Positions 31,444 through 42,021 are shown, counted from the first letter of the stretch. The stretch is DNA of 64,000 bases from Paraburkholderia ginsengisoli NBRC 100965 (GCF_000739735.1 NZ_BBJF01000002.1:62001-126000); one strand, 5' to 3'. The notes: generated from the sequence alone by a model not told the origin. A program made the numbers and translations.

Positions 31444-32850
31444 TCAGTGAGCCGCGTCGTGGGCCGCGCGGGCTTCCTGCATCAGCGCCTCGATCTCGTC
31501 GGCGGCCACCGGCACGTCGCGCGTAATCAGCTCGCAGCCGGTCGGCGTGACGATCGCGTCGTCCTCGATACGGATGCCGATGTTCCAGTAGCGCTCGGGT
31601 ACCCCCTCGGCGGGACGGATGTACAGGCCCGGCTCGATGGTCAGCGTCATCGAAGCTCGCAGCGTGCGCCATGGCAACGCGCCCGCTTCATCGCGCGGCG
31701 CGCCGCGCTCGCGATAGTCGCCGACGTCGTGCACGTCCATGCCGAGCCAGTGGCCCGTGCGGTGCATGTAGAACGGCGCGTACGCGCGCTCGGCGATCAC
31801 GTCGTCGACCGACGCGAACTTCGCGCGTTCGATGATGCCGGTGTCGAGCAGCCCTTGCGACAGCACGCGCACGGCGGCCTGGTGTGGGTCGTCGAAGGTG
31901 GCGCCGGCGCGGGTCGCGTCGACGGCTGCCTGCTGCGCGGCCAGCACGATGTCGTACAGCTCGCGTTGCGCGGGCGTGAAGCGGCCGCTCGCCGGGAAGG
32001 TGCGGGTGATGTCCGACGCGTAGCCGTCGAGCTCGCAGGCCGCGTCGATCAGGATCAGGTCGCCGTCCTGCGCGATCGCGCTGCCGGCCGGGTAGTGCAG
32101 CACGCAAGCGTTCGGGCCCGCCGCCACGATCGACGTATAGGCCGGCGCCTGCGCGCCGAACTTGCGGAACGTGTAGAGCAGCTCGGCTTCGAGTTCATAC
32201 TCGCGCACGCCGGGATGGCACGCGGCCATCGCGCGACGATGCGCGAGCGCGGAAATCTGCGCGGCGCGGCGCATGATCGCGAGTTCGTGGTCGTCCTTGA
32301 CGAGCCGCATCTCGTCGAGCAAGGGCAGCAGGTCGCGCGCGGCGGTGGGCGCGGCGATGCCGCCGCGGCCTAGCGCGCGCACCGCGTCGAGCCAGCCACG
32401 CACCTGTTCGTCGAGTTGCGCCGACGTGCCGAGCGCGTAGTGGAGCGCCGGTTTATCGGCGAGGAGTCGCGGCAGTTGCGTCTCGATCTCGCTGACCGCG
32501 AACGCCGCGTCGAAGCCGAACGCCGCGCGGGCGCCGTCGGGTCCGAAGCGGAAACCTTCCCACGTTTCGCACTCGACGTTCTTCTCGCGGCAGAAGAGCA
32601 CCGATGCCGGCTCGCCGGGCGCGGCGCTGGCGTCGAGCACCAGCAGCGCCTCGGGTTCGGTGAAGCCGGTCAGATAGTAGAAGTAGCTGTCGTGCCGGTA
32701 CGGATAGTCGGCGTCGCGGTTACGCAGCGCTTCCGGCGCGGTCGGGACGATGGCGACGCCGCCGCCCGCGGCGCGCAGCGCGGCGAGTACGCGCTCGCGG
32801 CGCGTGCGGTAGACGTCGATGGCGATGGTGGGTTCGGTCGGCTGGTTCAT
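31444..32850 (-). CDS. pepP: Xaa-Pro aminopeptidase (aminopeptidase P)
   Basis: Dimetal peptidase that removes an N-terminal residue in front of proline. The 468-residue protein has an N-terminal creatinase-like domain and a C-terminal pita-bread domain. Metal ligands are visible in LILIDAACELDGYASDITRTF cut to DAACELDGYASDITR, HRTGHWLGMDVHD, LTIEPGLYI and GIRIEDD. The ATG at 32850 starts MNQPTEPTIAID; a much longer upstream reading is antisense to the glutathione S-transferase gene. Confidence 0.94.
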   Translation of the reverse strand: MNQPTEPTIAIDVYRTRRERVLAALRAAGGGVAIVPTAPEALRNRDADYPYRHDSYFYYLTGFTEPEALLVLDASAAPGEPASVLFCREKNVECETWEGFRFGPDGARAAFGFDAAFAVSEIETQLPRLLADKPALHYALGTSAQLDEQVRGWLDAVRALGRGGIAAPTAARDLLPLLDEMRLVKDDHELAIMRRAAQISALAHRRAMAACHPGVREYELEAELLYTFRKFGAQAPAYTSIVAAGPNACVLHYPAGSAIAQDGDLILIDAACELDGYASDITRTFPASGRFTPAQRELYDIVLAAQQAAVDATRAGATFDDPHQAAVRVLSQGLLDTGIIERAKFASVDDVIAERAYAPFYMHRTGHWLGMDVHDVGDYRERGAPRDEAGALPWRTLRASMTLTIEPGLYIRPAEGVPERYWNIGIRIEDDAIVTPTGCELITRDVPVAADEIEALMQEARAAHDAAH

Positions 32851-33033
32851 CGTGCGATTGTAGCGCCCAATGCACGGACTTATTTTGCGCGGACACCGGT
32901 GGCGGCCCGGCCGCCGGCATGTTGCAATCCGTCCACAGCGCGTCGGCCTGCCGCTTGCGAAGACAAGGCGTGATGCTCCTGAAAGCCCCGGAGCACTTAT
33001 ACTTTCGCCGGATTCAGTTAAAGGCAGATGGTC

Positions 33034-33648
33034 ATGATGAAACTCATCGGTTCGCTCGGCAGCCCCTTCGTGCGTAAAGCACGGATCGTGCTCGCCGACA
33101 AGAAGATCGACTACGAGCTGGTGCCCGAGAACGTCTGGGCGCCGGATACCCGGATTCACACGTTCAATCCGCTCGGCAAGGTGCCATGCCTCGTGATGGA
33201 AGATGGCGAAGCCGTGTTCGACTCGCGGGTGATCTGCGAATACGTGGATACGTTGTCGCCGGTCGGCAAGCTGATTCCGCCGTCGGGACGCGAACGCGTC
33301 GAGGTCCGTTGCTGGGAGGCGCTCGCCGACGGCGTGCTGGACGCGGCGGTGCTGATTCGTCTCGAAGGCACGCAGCGCACGGCCGAGCAGCGCGTCGACG
33401 CGTGGGTCGCGCGGCAGCAGCGCAAGATCGACGAAGGTCTGATCTCGATGTCGCAAGGTCTGGGCAGCAAGCCGTGGTGCGCGAGCAATCACTACACGCT
33501 CGCGGACATCGCCGTAGGTTGCGCGCTGGGCTATCTCGACTTCCGTATGCCCGCGCTGAACTGGCGCGAAGCGCATCCGAATCTGGACAAGCATTTCCAG
33601 AAGCTGTCGCTACGGCAGTCGTTCATCGATACGGTGCCGGCGGATTGA
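33034..33648 (+). CDS. Glutathione S-transferase family protein
   Basis: Protein of 204 residues with an N-terminal thioredoxin-like domain (MKLIGSLGSPFVRKARIVLADKK, shown here only as SPFVRKARIVL; catalytic Ser or nearby residue) and the glutathione contact VFDSRVICEYVD. An all-helical C-terminal domain follows, with YTLADIAVGCALGYLD. The substrate is unknown. Three in-frame ATGs occur at 33028, 33034 and 33037; 33034 is best spaced from AAAGG. A -10-like TATACT lies at 32999-33004. Confidence 0.9.
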   Translation: MMKLIGSLGSPFVRKARIVLADKKIDYELVPENVWAPDTRIHTFNPLGKVPCLVMEDGEAVFDSRVICEYVDTLSPVGKLIPPSGRERVEVRCWEALADGVLDAAVLIRLEGTQRTAEQRVDAWVARQQRKIDEGLISMSQGLGSKPWCASNHYTLADIAVGCALGYLDFRMPALNWREAHPNLDKHFQKLSLRQSFIDTVPAD

Positions 33649-33727
33649 GCGACACTCGATCGCGGCAAGAGGGCTGAAGCAGGGAGTTCAAACTCCCGCA
33701 GGCCCGAATCGAAGACTGTGCTTGAGT

Positions 33728-33761
33728 GAAAAATGCGCCTGCCCGTCAGGCGCATTTTTTT
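33728..33761. terminator. Terminator between the GST gene and lnt
   Basis: AAAAATGCGCCTG pairs with CAGGCGCATTTTT around a four-base loop, with a T run on the plus side and an A run on the other. It fits both converging genes. Confidence 0.88.
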
Positions 33762-33872
33762 GCGTGCGTGATTCGCGCCGATACGCGCCACGCTGCACGC
33801 CCGCGGCGGAACGCGTGCGCATGAATCGCACACGTCGAGCGGCGCCGCGCACCTTGAGCGGCTTGTCGCCGC

Positions 33873-35642
33873 TTATTGTTTGCCGTTGCGCTTGCCGTTG
33901 CGGCGCCGCGTGCTCCCCGGCCCGAACGCGAAGCCGAACGCCAGCAGCAGCATCGACACGGCCAGCACCGTGTTGTTGCCGCTCGTCACGTACGGCGTGT
34001 TGCCCGACGTGCCTTGCACCTTCAGGTCGAGCGAGCCCACCGTGTACGGCGTCAGGCGTCCGAGCACCTGGCCGTTCGCGTCGATCGCGGCGGTCATGCC
34101 GGTGTTGGTCGCGCGCAGCATCGGCCGGCCGGTTTCCAGCGAGCGCATGCGGGCGATCTGCAGATGCTGGTCCAGCGCGATCGTGTCGCCGAACCACGCG
34201 AGGTTGGTCGAGTTGACCAGCACGCCGGCGGGCGTCGAGCTTTCGCGGATGGTCCGCGCAATCTCTTCGCCGAAGATGTCCTCGTAGCAGATGTTCACCG
34301 CGACCGGCTGGTTGTGCACCATGAACGGCTTCTGCACCGGCGCGCCGCGGAAGAAATCACCGAGCGGGATGCTCATCAGATTGACGAACCAGCGGAAGCC
34401 CCACGGCACGAACTCGCCGAAAGGCACGAGGTGATGCTTGTCGTAGCGGTAGACGTCGCGCGAGCCGGGCGTGACGCCGAACAGGCTGTTCGTATAGTCG
34501 ATCACCTGGCCTTCCGGCGTGATCGTCCCGCCGATCGCGCCGAACAGGATCGAGCTGCCGGTCGAGTCGGAGAATTCGCGGATCGACGCCGCGAACGGCG
34601 CGGGCAATTGCTGCGCGAGCACGGGAATTGCGGTTTCCGGCGTGACGATCAGATCGGCCGGCTTCGACGTGATCATCTGCTGGTATTGGTCGATCGCCGC
34701 GCGCATGCCGGCTTCCTCGAACTTCATCTCCTGCTTGACGTTGCCTTGCAGCAGACGCACGGTTAGCGGCGCATTGGCCGGCACGGTCCATTGGACGTGC
34801 GGCAGCAGCAGGCCGGCCACGATCAGCGCCAGCGCGACGCCACCGGGCACGGCGCTGCGCGCAATGCCACGTGGCGCTTTTTTTCCGCCGTGCTGGACGT
34901 CATCGCGGCTCGCCTGGGCGGGCGTGCCGCGCGGCTCGCGTGAAGATCCCGAAGCCCGTTGCGGCAACAACGGCAACAACGCCTGCACGATCAACGCAGC
35001 GGCGAGCGCCAGCACCCAGCCGACGCCATACACGCCGACCACCGGCGCGAATCCCGCAAACGGGCCATCCACTTGCGCGTAACCGCTCGCGAGCCACGGA
35101 AAGCCGGTGAACACCGTGCCGCGCAGCCATTCGCCGATTGCCCAGGCGCTCGCAAAAGCCAGCGCGCCGTGCCAGGTGGGCGAGAACGGTTGATCGTCGA
35201 TCGCCGCTCCGTTGCGCGAGTGGCCAGCACAGAACGACCACACCGCCGACGCCAGCGCCGGATAAAGCGCCAGATACAGCGAGAACAGCACCACCGCCGC
35301 GCCCGCGAGCGGTGCGGCCATGCCGCCGTAATCGTGCATGCTGACGTACAGCCACCACACGCCGGTGATGAAATTGCCGAAGCCGAACGCGCCGCCCGTC
35401 AGCGCGGCGCTTTTCCAGCCAGTGGCGCGTGTGAGCCACGCGAAGAAGAACGCGAAGATCGCGAGTTGCAGCCAGCCGCCGTGCGGCGTCGGCGCGAACG
35501 AGAGCGTATTCGCCGCGCCGACGGCCAGCGCGACGAGGTAATGCCAGCGAGGCAGCGTGCGGCCGCGTGCTGCGTTGGGGTCTGCGTCGGCAGCGGAAGC
35601 GCTCACGCCGTGGCGCGAACGGGAAGTCATCGGGTCGGCCAT
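33873..35642 (-). CDS. lnt: Apolipoprotein N-acyltransferase
   Basis: Inner-membrane enzyme that adds the third acyl chain to lipoproteins. The 589-residue protein has an N-terminal membrane region of several helices and a nitrilase-like periplasmic domain. The catalytic triad is visible as Glu in VTPETAIPVL, Lys in YDKHHLVPFGEF and Cys in NICYEDIFGEE. It is longer than the E. coli protein (512) because of a linker near residues 225-260 and a basic end. It is the last gene of the miaB-phoH-ybeY-chaC-corC-lnt run. A start at 35630 is also possible. Confidence 0.95.
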   Translation of the reverse strand: MADPMTSRSRHGVSASAADADPNAARGRTLPRWHYLVALAVGAANTLSFAPTPHGGWLQLAIFAFFFAWLTRATGWKSAALTGGAFGFGNFITGVWWLYVSMHDYGGMAAPLAGAAVVLFSLYLALYPALASAVWSFCAGHSRNGAAIDDQPFSPTWHGALAFASAWAIGEWLRGTVFTGFPWLASGYAQVDGPFAGFAPVVGVYGVGWVLALAAALIVQALLPLLPQRASGSSREPRGTPAQASRDDVQHGGKKAPRGIARSAVPGGVALALIVAGLLLPHVQWTVPANAPLTVRLLQGNVKQEMKFEEAGMRAAIDQYQQMITSKPADLIVTPETAIPVLAQQLPAPFAASIREFSDSTGSSILFGAIGGTITPEGQVIDYTNSLFGVTPGSRDVYRYDKHHLVPFGEFVPWGFRWFVNLMSIPLGDFFRGAPVQKPFMVHNQPVAVNICYEDIFGEEIARTIRESSTPAGVLVNSTNLAWFGDTIALDQHLQIARMRSLETGRPMLRATNTGMTAAIDANGQVLGRLTPYTVGSLDLKVQGTSGNTPYVTSGNNTVLAVSMLLLAFGFAFGPGSTRRRNGKRNGKQ

Positions 35643-35716
35643 TGTTGCGCGGTCGGCGTGAGGAGTGGAGGAAGCGAGTCGAGGATGCTAGCTGATGACG
35701 CGAAAAGCGGCGCGGC

Positions 35717-36610
35717 TCAGGTCTGCACGTGCTGCGCGTCGCGCTCGCGCTGGCCCGCCAGCGGATCGCGGCGCACCAGCAGCATGTGAATCTGGCGGGC
35801 GTCGCCACGCAGAATCTCGAAGATCAGATCGTCGAGGCGGACCTTTTCGCCGCGATGCGGCACCCGCCCGAAGTGATGCGTGACGAGGCCGCCGATCGTA
35901 TCGACTTCCTCGTCCGAATAGTGCGTGCCGAAAGCTTCGTTGAACTGTTCGATCTCAGTCAGCGCACGCACGCGGAAGCGTCCGTCCGGCGACGCGATGA
36001 TGTTGCCGCTTTCCTCGTCGAAATCGTATTCGTCCTCGATGTCGCCGACGATCTGCTCCAGCACGTCCTCGATCGTGATGAGACCGGCGACGCCGCCGTA
36101 TTCGTCGACCACCACCGCGAGGTGATTGCGATTCACACGGAAGTCGTGCAGCAGCACATTGAGCCGCTTCGATTCGGGGATGAATACGGCGGGGCGCAGC
36201 ATGCCGCGCACGTCGAACTCTTCTTCGGCGTAGTAGCGCAGCAGGTCTTTGGCGAGCAGCACGCCGATGATGTTGTCGCGATTGCCTTCGTAGACCGGAT
36301 AGCGCGAGTGCGCCTTTTCCAGCACGTACGGGATGAATTCGGCGGGATTGTCCGCGATGTTGATCGCGTCCATTTGCGCACGCGGCACCATGATGTCGCG
36401 CGCGCTGAGTTCGGAGACCTGGAACACGCCTTCGATCATCGACAGCGAGTCGGCGTCGATCAGGTTGCGCTCGTGTGCGTCCTGCAGAATTTCCAGAAGC
36501 TCGGCGCGCGAGTCGGGCTCGGGCGAGATGAAGTCGGTCAGCCGCTCGAGGAGCGAGCGTTTTTCCTGCGGTTTGTCGGTTTGGCGTCGACTGGGATACG
36601 TGTCGTTCAT
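35717..36610 (-). CDS. corC: CorC/YbeX-family CBS domain protein
   Basis: Cytoplasmic protein of 297 residues with two CBS domains (residues 65-185, starting at DIMVPRAQMDAI and including DEYGGVAGLITIEDVLEQIVGDIEDE, quoted here in part as YGGVAGLITIEDV). A CorC_HlyC domain follows. Linked to magnesium/cobalt efflux and, as YbeX, to ribosome metabolism. It lacks the membrane domain of larger relatives. The start at 36610 (MNDTYPSRR) is preferred; an in-frame ATG 60 bases upstream has no ribosome site. It lies 74 bases upstream of lnt. Confidence 0.93.
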   Translation of the reverse strand: MNDTYPSRRQTDKPQEKRSLLERLTDFISPEPDSRAELLEILQDAHERNLIDADSLSMIEGVFQVSELSARDIMVPRAQMDAINIADNPAEFIPYVLEKAHSRYPVYEGNRDNIIGVLLAKDLLRYYAEEEFDVRGMLRPAVFIPESKRLNVLLHDFRVNRNHLAVVVDEYGGVAGLITIEDVLEQIVGDIEDEYDFDEESGNIIASPDGRFRVRALTEIEQFNEAFGTHYSDEEVDTIGGLVTHHFGRVPHRGEKVRLDDLIFEILRGDARQIHMLLVRRDPLAGQRERDAQHVQT

Positions 36611-37025
36611 GGTAGTGCGCCCGGCAAGACTGGGCGCGCTGTTGCGGAGCATTAAGGATACACCAGGCACATGGCGAGACCGTGTCCCGCCCCGGCTGGG
36701 CGATGGGTGAAGCAGGGTGAATCGGTTGAAGCGGCTCCGTCGCGGGCGGCGTGGCGTGGGTCCATCCTAACTGATTACGCGCGGAAAAGCGTTTTTGGGC
36801 AAAAAAGTCAGAGGCGGGGGGGATGAATGGCGGCTCGCGCGGGTATGCGCGGCTTGTTGCAAAGTGTGAGGTGCAGACCGTCAGTGTTGCGACCGGCGGT
36901 GGTTGTGCGCTGCGGCCTGTGGCGCTGGTGTCGGCGTGTGCAGGGCGAAGGCAGAGGCGATGAGCGGATGTGTCTAGCGTCGTAGTCGGCAGATTGCGCC
37001 GGCCGGTGCAATGCCCTTGACACGC
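36611..37025. other. Intergenic region between corC and chaC
   Basis: This 415-base gap has no supported gene, strong hairpin or repeat. Several short frames cross it but none has a ribosome site or a protein-like composition. The promoter of corC-lnt may lie here. Confidence 0.5.
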
Positions 37026-37742
37026 TCAACTCCCCGCCCCCTGCCCAGACGCCTGTCCCGCCAGCCGGGCCGCCTCCTGTTCGCGGCCTTCCTCGCGACA
37101 GCGTTCGAGCAGCGCTTCGAGCGCACGGTCGGGCATGCCGCTTTCGCGCAGCGCATGAACGGTGCGGCTGACGTAATCGAGCGTGGTGCCGTAGCGGCCG
37201 CACGCGCAGCCGAACACGGTCTTGACGACTTCGTCGCGCAGCTTGCCGGTATAGCTCGGCACGTCGCGGCGCATCACGAAGGCCAGCGCGTCGACGCGCC
37301 GGCCGTCGGCGAGCACGCACGGCAGCCACGCGGGCCGGTACGACCCCATCGCCATTTCGCGGCGCCACAGTGCTTCGAGATGAGGCATCGACCCCTCGGC
37401 GGCGAGGCGGAACGCGATGCCGGTGCATGAGCCGCCGCGGTCGAGCGCAAGCACGAGGCCGGGCTGCTCGGGCGTGCCGCGATTCACGCGCGACCACAGG
37501 TACAGCCCGCGGTGATAACCGTGCACTTTCGAGCGGCTCGCTTCGACGGTGGGCAGGCCGGGATTCCAGATCAGCGAACCATAGCCGAACAGCCACAGGT
37601 CGCTCTTGTGGTCCCAGTCGCGCAACGTGCATTCGAGCGACGCGCGCAACTCATCCTCGGTCAGAAGCCGGGACTCGCCGAGCGCCGGCGGGTAGTCCGG
37701 GCAGGGCGGGCGGGTATCGGCTTCGGGGGACGAGGTGCTCAC
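37026..37742 (-). CDS. chaC: Gamma-glutamylcyclotransferase, ChaC family
   Basis: Predicted to break glutathione into 5-oxoproline and Cys-Gly in the cytoplasm. The 238-residue protein has the family glycine-rich loop LWLFGYGSLIWNPG near residue 50, HGYHRGLYLWS, and the central segment with RREMAMGSY. The start appears to be GTG at 37742. The gene sits between ybeY and corC, an unusual place for it in the otherwise conserved ybe cluster. Confidence 0.9.
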   Translation of the reverse strand: MSTSSPEADTRPPCPDYPPALGESRLLTEDELRASLECTLRDWDHKSDLWLFGYGSLIWNPGLPTVEASRSKVHGYHRGLYLWSRVNRGTPEQPGLVLALDRGGSCTGIAFRLAAEGSMPHLEALWRREMAMGSYRPAWLPCVLADGRRVDALAFVMRRDVPSYTGKLRDEVVKTVFGCACGRYGTTLDYVSRTVHALRESGMPDRALEALLERCREEGREQEAARLAGQASGQGAGS

Positions 37743-37811
37743 GTTGTCGGTTCGAGTGAGGATGAAGGTTGGTGGCAGTGAGGCGACGCGACGCTGATCG
37801 GCGCCTGCAGC

Positions 37812-38273
37812 CTACTGATACGGATCGGGAAACCCGAGTTTGCCGAGGATCTCGGTTTCGAGCGCTTCCATTTCCTCGGCTTCTTCTTCGACTTCGTGGT
37901 CGTAACCCTGTGCATGCAGTGCGCCGTGCACCAGCAGATGCGCGTAATGCGCGAGAAGCGGCTTGCCCTGCTCGGCGGCTTCCTTCTCGACCACCGGGCA
38001 GCACAGGATCAGATCGCCCGTCACCGGATCGTCTTCCGATTCGGCGTACGCGAAGGTCAGCACGTTAGTCGAGTAGTCCTTGCCGCGATAAGTACGGTTC
38101 AGCGTGCGGCCTTCTTCGGCATCGACGAAACGCACCGTCAGCTCGCCGTCCGCGAACAGCGCCGCCTTGATCCAGCCGGCCACGGTGGCGCGCGGCAGCA
38201 GCGCCTTGTGTTCCGGCCAGGCTTTGGCGGCGGGGAATTGCAGATTCAACGTCAGTTTCGGGGTGCGGCTCAT
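37812..38273 (-). CDS. ybeY: Endoribonuclease YbeY
   Basis: Zinc endonuclease needed for 16S rRNA 3'-end maturation and ribosome quality control. The 153-residue protein carries the metal motif [11 protein letters not shown], an exact HxxxHxxxxxH. Length is normal. It follows phoH by 101 bases, the same partnership as ybeZ-ybeY in other proteobacteria. Confidence 0.95.
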   Translation of the reverse strand: MSRTPKLTLNLQFPAAKAWPEHKALLPRATVAGWIKAALFADGELTVRFVDAEEGRTLNRTYRGKDYSTNVLTFAYAESEDDPVTGDLILCCPVVEKEAAEQGKPLLAHYAHLLVHGALHAQGYDHEVEEEAEEMEALETEILGKLGFPDPYQ

Positions 38274-38374
38274 GCGGTGTCGGTGGGTTGCGGTTTTTGC
38301 GTCAATGCTTGCGTTAGAGGTGCGACGTACGTGCGCCGCGCGCGCCGGCTGCGGCGCACGCCGGCTACTGTCGA

Positions 38375-39448
38375 TCAGCGTGAATCCGTCGGACTGGCGG
38401 TTTTCTGCGAATGCGCATCGTACGCCTCCACAATTCGCGCGACCAGCGGATGCCGGACCACGTCCGCGCTGGTAAAGCGCGTGAGCGCAATGCCGCGCAC
38501 GTCCGACAACACCTGCTGCGCTTCGATCAGCCCGCTCTTATGGCCGCGCGGCAAGTCGACCTGGGTCGTGTCGCCGGTGACGACCGCCTTCGAGCCGAAG
38601 CCGATCCGCGTGAGGAACATCTTCATCTGTTCGGGCGTGGTGTTCTGCGCCTCGTCGAGGATGATGAACGCGTGATTCAGCGTGCGCCCGCGCATGTACG
38701 CGAGCGGCGCGATTTCGATCATCTGCCGCTCGAACATCTTCGCGGTCTTGTCGAAACCGAGCAGGTCGTACAGCGCGTCGTAGAGCGGGCGCAGATACGG
38801 ATCGACCTTCTGCGCGAGATCGCCCGGCAGGAAGCCGAGGCGCTCGCCCGCTTCGACCGCGGGCCGCGTCAGCACGATGCGCTTGACCTGGTCGCGTTCG
38901 AGCGCGTCGACCGCGCAGGCCACCGCGAGATACGTCTTGCCGGTGCCGGCCGGGCCCACGCCGAAGGTCACGTCGTGCGAGACGATCTGCTTCAGATACT
39001 CGCGCTGCGCCGGCGTGCGGCCGCGCAGATCCGCGCGCCGCGTGTACAGCTTCGGGCCGAGTTCTTCGAGGTCGTCGTCGGCGGCGTCGGCCGGCTGGTC
39101 GAACGGATGGTCCGGATTGCCGGGAAAGCGCGGATCGACCACTGCATCGCCGTTGCCGTTGCCGTTCGGGCGATGGCGCGCCGGGTGCCGCACTTCGACG
39201 AGCGCGAGCTGGATGTCGTCGACCGACAGCGGCTCACGCGCGTTGTTGTAGAAATTTTCGAGCGCGGTGAGCGCGAGTTTCGCGCCGCGCCCGCGGATCG
39301 TGATGCGGTGGCCGCGGCGCTGCAAAGTCACGTCGAGCGCCTGCTCGATCTGCCGCAGATTTTCGTCGAGCGGTCCGCAGAGGTTGGCGAGCCGCGCGTT
39401 GTCGTCGCGCGGAGCGGTGAATTCCAGATGCTGCTGAGCGGTCTTCAA
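38375..39448 (-). CDS. ybeZ: PhoH-family ATPase (YbeZ)
   Basis: Cytoplasmic ATPase that partners YbeY in RNA metabolism. Walker [13 protein letters not shown] and Walker [12 protein letters not shown] are visible in the PhoH domain. The protein is about 357 residues if translation begins at the TTG at 39448 ([12 protein letters not shown]), the first point after the miaB stop that fits the family. An ATG at 39529 would overlap miaB by 47 bases. A weak AGGATCGA lies upstream of the TTG. Confidence 0.92.
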   Translation of the reverse strand: MKTAQQHLEFTAPRDDNARLANLCGPLDENLRQIEQALDVTLQRRGHRITIRGRGAKLALTALENFYNNAREPLSVDDIQLALVEVRHPARHRPNGNGNGDAVVDPRFPGNPDHPFDQPADAADDDLEELGPKLYTRRADLRGRTPAQREYLKQIVSHDVTFGVGPAGTGKTYLAVACAVDALERDQVKRIVLTRPAVEAGERLGFLPGDLAQKVDPYLRPLYDALYDLLGFDKTAKMFERQMIEIAPLAYMRGRTLNHAFIILDEAQNTTPEQMKMFLTRIGFGSKAVVTGDTTQVDLPRGHKSGLIEAQQVLSDVRGIALTRFTSADVVRHPLVARIVEAYDAHSQKTASPTDSR

Positions 39449-39482
39449 GGCGGTGGGTCGATCCTGTCGGTTGCAGTACGGC

Positions 39483-40853
39483 TTAGTGAGTGGTGGCGGC
39501 GTCGTCATGCACGAGCACGAGTTCGCCACGCAGCGAATGCGGGTACGCGTGGACGATCTTCACGTCGACCATCTGGCCGATCAGCCGCGCGTGCGACGCG
39601 ATGGGCGCCGGGAAATTCACCACGCGGTTGTTCTCGGTGCGGCCCGCGAGTTCGTTCGGGTCCTTGCGCGCCGGGCGCTCGACCAGAATGCGCTCGATCT
39701 TGCCGACCATCGACTCGCTGATACGTTGCACGTTCTCTTCGATGGTCGCCTGCAGGTGCTGCAGACGCTTGAGCTTCACTTCGCGCGGCGTGTCGTCGTG
39801 CAGATTCGCGGCCGGCGTGCCGGGACGCGGGCTGTAGATGAACGAGAAGCTGGTGTCGTACTTCATGTCGTGCACCAACGCCATCATCTTGTCGAAGTCC
39901 TCTTCCGTCTCGCCGGGGAAGCCGACGATCATGTCCGTGGACAGCGACAGGTCCGGACGAATCGCGCGCAGCTTGCGGATCACGGACTTGTATTCGAGCA
40001 CCGTGTAGCCGCGCTTCATCGCCATCAGGATGCGGTCGGAGCCGTGCTGCACCGGCAGATGCAGGTGGCTGACGAGCTTGGGCACCTTCGCGTAGGTGTC
40101 GATCAGGCGCTGCGTGAATTCCTTCGGATGCGACGTCGTGTAGCGAATCCGTTCGATGCCCGGAATATCCGCGACGTATTCGATCAGCGTCGCGAAATCG
40201 GCGATCTCGGACGAGCCGAGCGTCAGGCCGCCGCGATACGCGTTGACGTTCTGGCCGAGCAGCGTGACTTCTCGCACGCCCTGGTCGGCGAGGCCGGCGA
40301 TCTCGGTGAGCACGTCGTCGAGCGGGCGCGACACTTCCTCGCCGCGCGTGTACGGCACCACGCAGTAGCTGCAGTACTTGCTGCAACCTTCCATGATCGA
40401 CACGAACGCGCTCGGGCCGTCGACGCGCGCCGGCGGCAGGTGATCGAACTTTTCGATTTCCGGAAACGAGATGTCGACCTGCGCGCGGCCGCTTTCACGG
40501 CGCTTGTCGATCATTTGCGGCAGGCGGTGTAGCGTTTGCGGACCGAACACGAGATCCACGTACGGCGCGCGAGCGACGATCGACGCGCCTTCCTGGCTCG
40601 CCACGCAACCGCCCACGCCGATGATCAGATTGGGATTCGCTTCCTTCAGCTCGCGCACGCGGCCGAGGTCGGAGAAGACTTTCTCCTGCGCTTTTTCGCG
40701 CACCGAGCAGGTGTTGAACAGGATCACGTCGGCGTCTTCCGGCGTGTCGGTCTTGACGAGCCCTTCAGCCGCGCCGAGTACGTCGACCATCTTGTCGGAG
40801 TCGTACTCGTTCATCTGGCAGCCAAAGGTCTTTACATAAACTTTCTTGGTCAT
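39483..40853 (-). CDS. miaB: tRNA methylthiotransferase MiaB
   Basis: Radical SAM enzyme that adds a methylthio group to i6A37 in tRNA. The 456-residue protein has the auxiliary-cluster cysteines C12, C49 and C83, the radical SAM cysteines C157, C161 and C164 (CSKYCSYC), and a C-terminal TRAM domain. It is the first gene of the minus-strand run to lnt. Confidence 0.97.
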   Translation of the reverse strand: MTKKVYVKTFGCQMNEYDSDKMVDVLGAAEGLVKTDTPEDADVILFNTCSVREKAQEKVFSDLGRVRELKEANPNLIIGVGGCVASQEGASIVARAPYVDLVFGPQTLHRLPQMIDKRRESGRAQVDISFPEIEKFDHLPPARVDGPSAFVSIMEGCSKYCSYCVVPYTRGEEVSRPLDDVLTEIAGLADQGVREVTLLGQNVNAYRGGLTLGSSEIADFATLIEYVADIPGIERIRYTTSHPKEFTQRLIDTYAKVPKLVSHLHLPVQHGSDRILMAMKRGYTVLEYKSVIRKLRAIRPDLSLSTDMIVGFPGETEEDFDKMMALVHDMKYDTSFSFIYSPRPGTPAANLHDDTPREVKLKRLQHLQATIEENVQRISESMVGKIERILVERPARKDPNELAGRTENNRVVNFPAPIASHARLIGQMVDVKIVHAYPHSLRGELVLVHDDAATTH

Positions 40854-41021
40854 CGAATTTCGCCGGTCGCAGTGGTTAACCTGGGGGCGTCGTTTAAGAG
40901 GTGAAGGGGCCGAACGTGCGGGCCGCGTGCGGATGGGCCGCGAGGCGGCGCCGGGGTCCGCGCCGGCCGGCTGCGGACCGGTGGGTCCGTCCGCGCTGCA
41001 CGTGTGCGGCGTAACGCAACA

Positions 41022-42005
41022 TTATAGCCCTTCATGCAAAGCGCTTTGGCTGCCCGCGCCGCCGCGCGGGCGCTCCGGCGGCAAGCCCAGCAGGCTTTCC
41101 AGTTCGTCCGACACCTGCGCGAAACGCTCGCTCAGGAAATCCAGCAGCACCCGCACGCGCGGCGCCATGAAGCGGTTGCGGTGATAGAGCGCGTGCAAGG
41201 GCGCGTCCGGATAGCGCCACTCCGGCAGCAGGATTTTCAGGCCGTCCGTGCGCAGATCGGCTTCCACGTCCCACATCGATTTGATCGCGATGCCGTAGCC
41301 GCGCAACGCCCATTCGCGGGCGACCGCGCCGTCGTTGGTCTCGCGGGCGGACTCGGACGGCACCGTGTAGTTCTGCTCCTCGTCGCCGCGTGTGAAGCGC
41401 CACTCGTTCGCGAGTCCCGAGGCGGTGCTCAGCACGATGCAATCGAAATTGGCGAGGTCGTGCGGGTCTTTCGGTTCGCCCTTGCGCGCGACGTATTCCG
41501 GCGACGCGCACAGCACGCGCCGGTTAGGCGCCAGCTTGCGAGCGACCAGCGAGCTGTCCTGCGGCACGCCGAAGCGGATCGCCAGATCGATGTCCTCGGC
41601 CACCAGATTCGCCAGCGAGTCCGACAGCGTCAACGCGAACGTGACTTCCGGGTAGAGCGCGTTGAATTCGTCGAGCCAGTGCATCAGCAGATTGCGGCCG
41701 AAGTCGGACGTGGCCGACACGCGCACCTTGCCCCGCACGACGCCCTGGCCGGCTTGCAGCGCGGCTTCGGCGTCGTCGAGCGATTGCAGTGCCTGGCGGC
41801 AGCAGTTCAGATAAAGGCGGCCTTCGTCGGTGAGCCTCAAGCGGCGCGTGGTGCGCTCGAACAGGCGCGTCTTCAGGCCAGTTTCGAGCTTGGCGAGGCG
41901 CGCGCTCGCGGCGGCCGGCGTTAAGCCCATCTTGCGGCCCGCCGCCGACAGGCTGCCTTGCTGCGCCGCTTCGACGAAAAGTCGGATGTCGCCGAGGTTA
42001 TCCAT
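41022..42005 (-). CDS. LysR-family transcriptional regulator
   Basis: Regulator of 327 residues. The N-terminal helix-turn-helix covers about residues 1-60 (SLSAAGRKMGLTPAAASARLAKLE). The effector domain follows with FALTLSDSLANLVAEDIDLAIRFG cut to NLVAEDIDLAIRFG. It is read divergently from the VOC and MFS genes, with a perfect LysR-type palindrome in between, so it probably controls both itself and them. The start at 42005 begins MDNLGDIRLF; upstream codons in frame are unlikely. Confidence 0.93.
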   Translation of the reverse strand: MDNLGDIRLFVEAAQQGSLSAAGRKMGLTPAAASARLAKLETGLKTRLFERTTRRLRLTDEGRLYLNCCRQALQSLDDAEAALQAGQGVVRGKVRVSATSDFGRNLLMHWLDEFNALYPEVTFALTLSDSLANLVAEDIDLAIRFGVPQDSSLVARKLAPNRRVLCASPEYVARKGEPKDPHDLANFDCIVLSTASGLANEWRFTRGDEEQNYTVPSESARETNDGAVAREWALRGYGIAIKSMWDVEADLRTDGLKILLPEWRYPDAPLHALYHRNRFMAPRVRVLLDFLSERFAQVSDELESLLGLPPERPRGGAGSQSALHEGL

Positions 42006-42021
42006 CGTTGATCTTTCAAAA

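Noticed and set aside
33682..33697. GGGAGTT-CA-AACTCCC, resembling a tRNA T arm
   Set aside because: The loop is too short and no acceptor, D or anticodon arms are found around it. It may be a simple palindrome.
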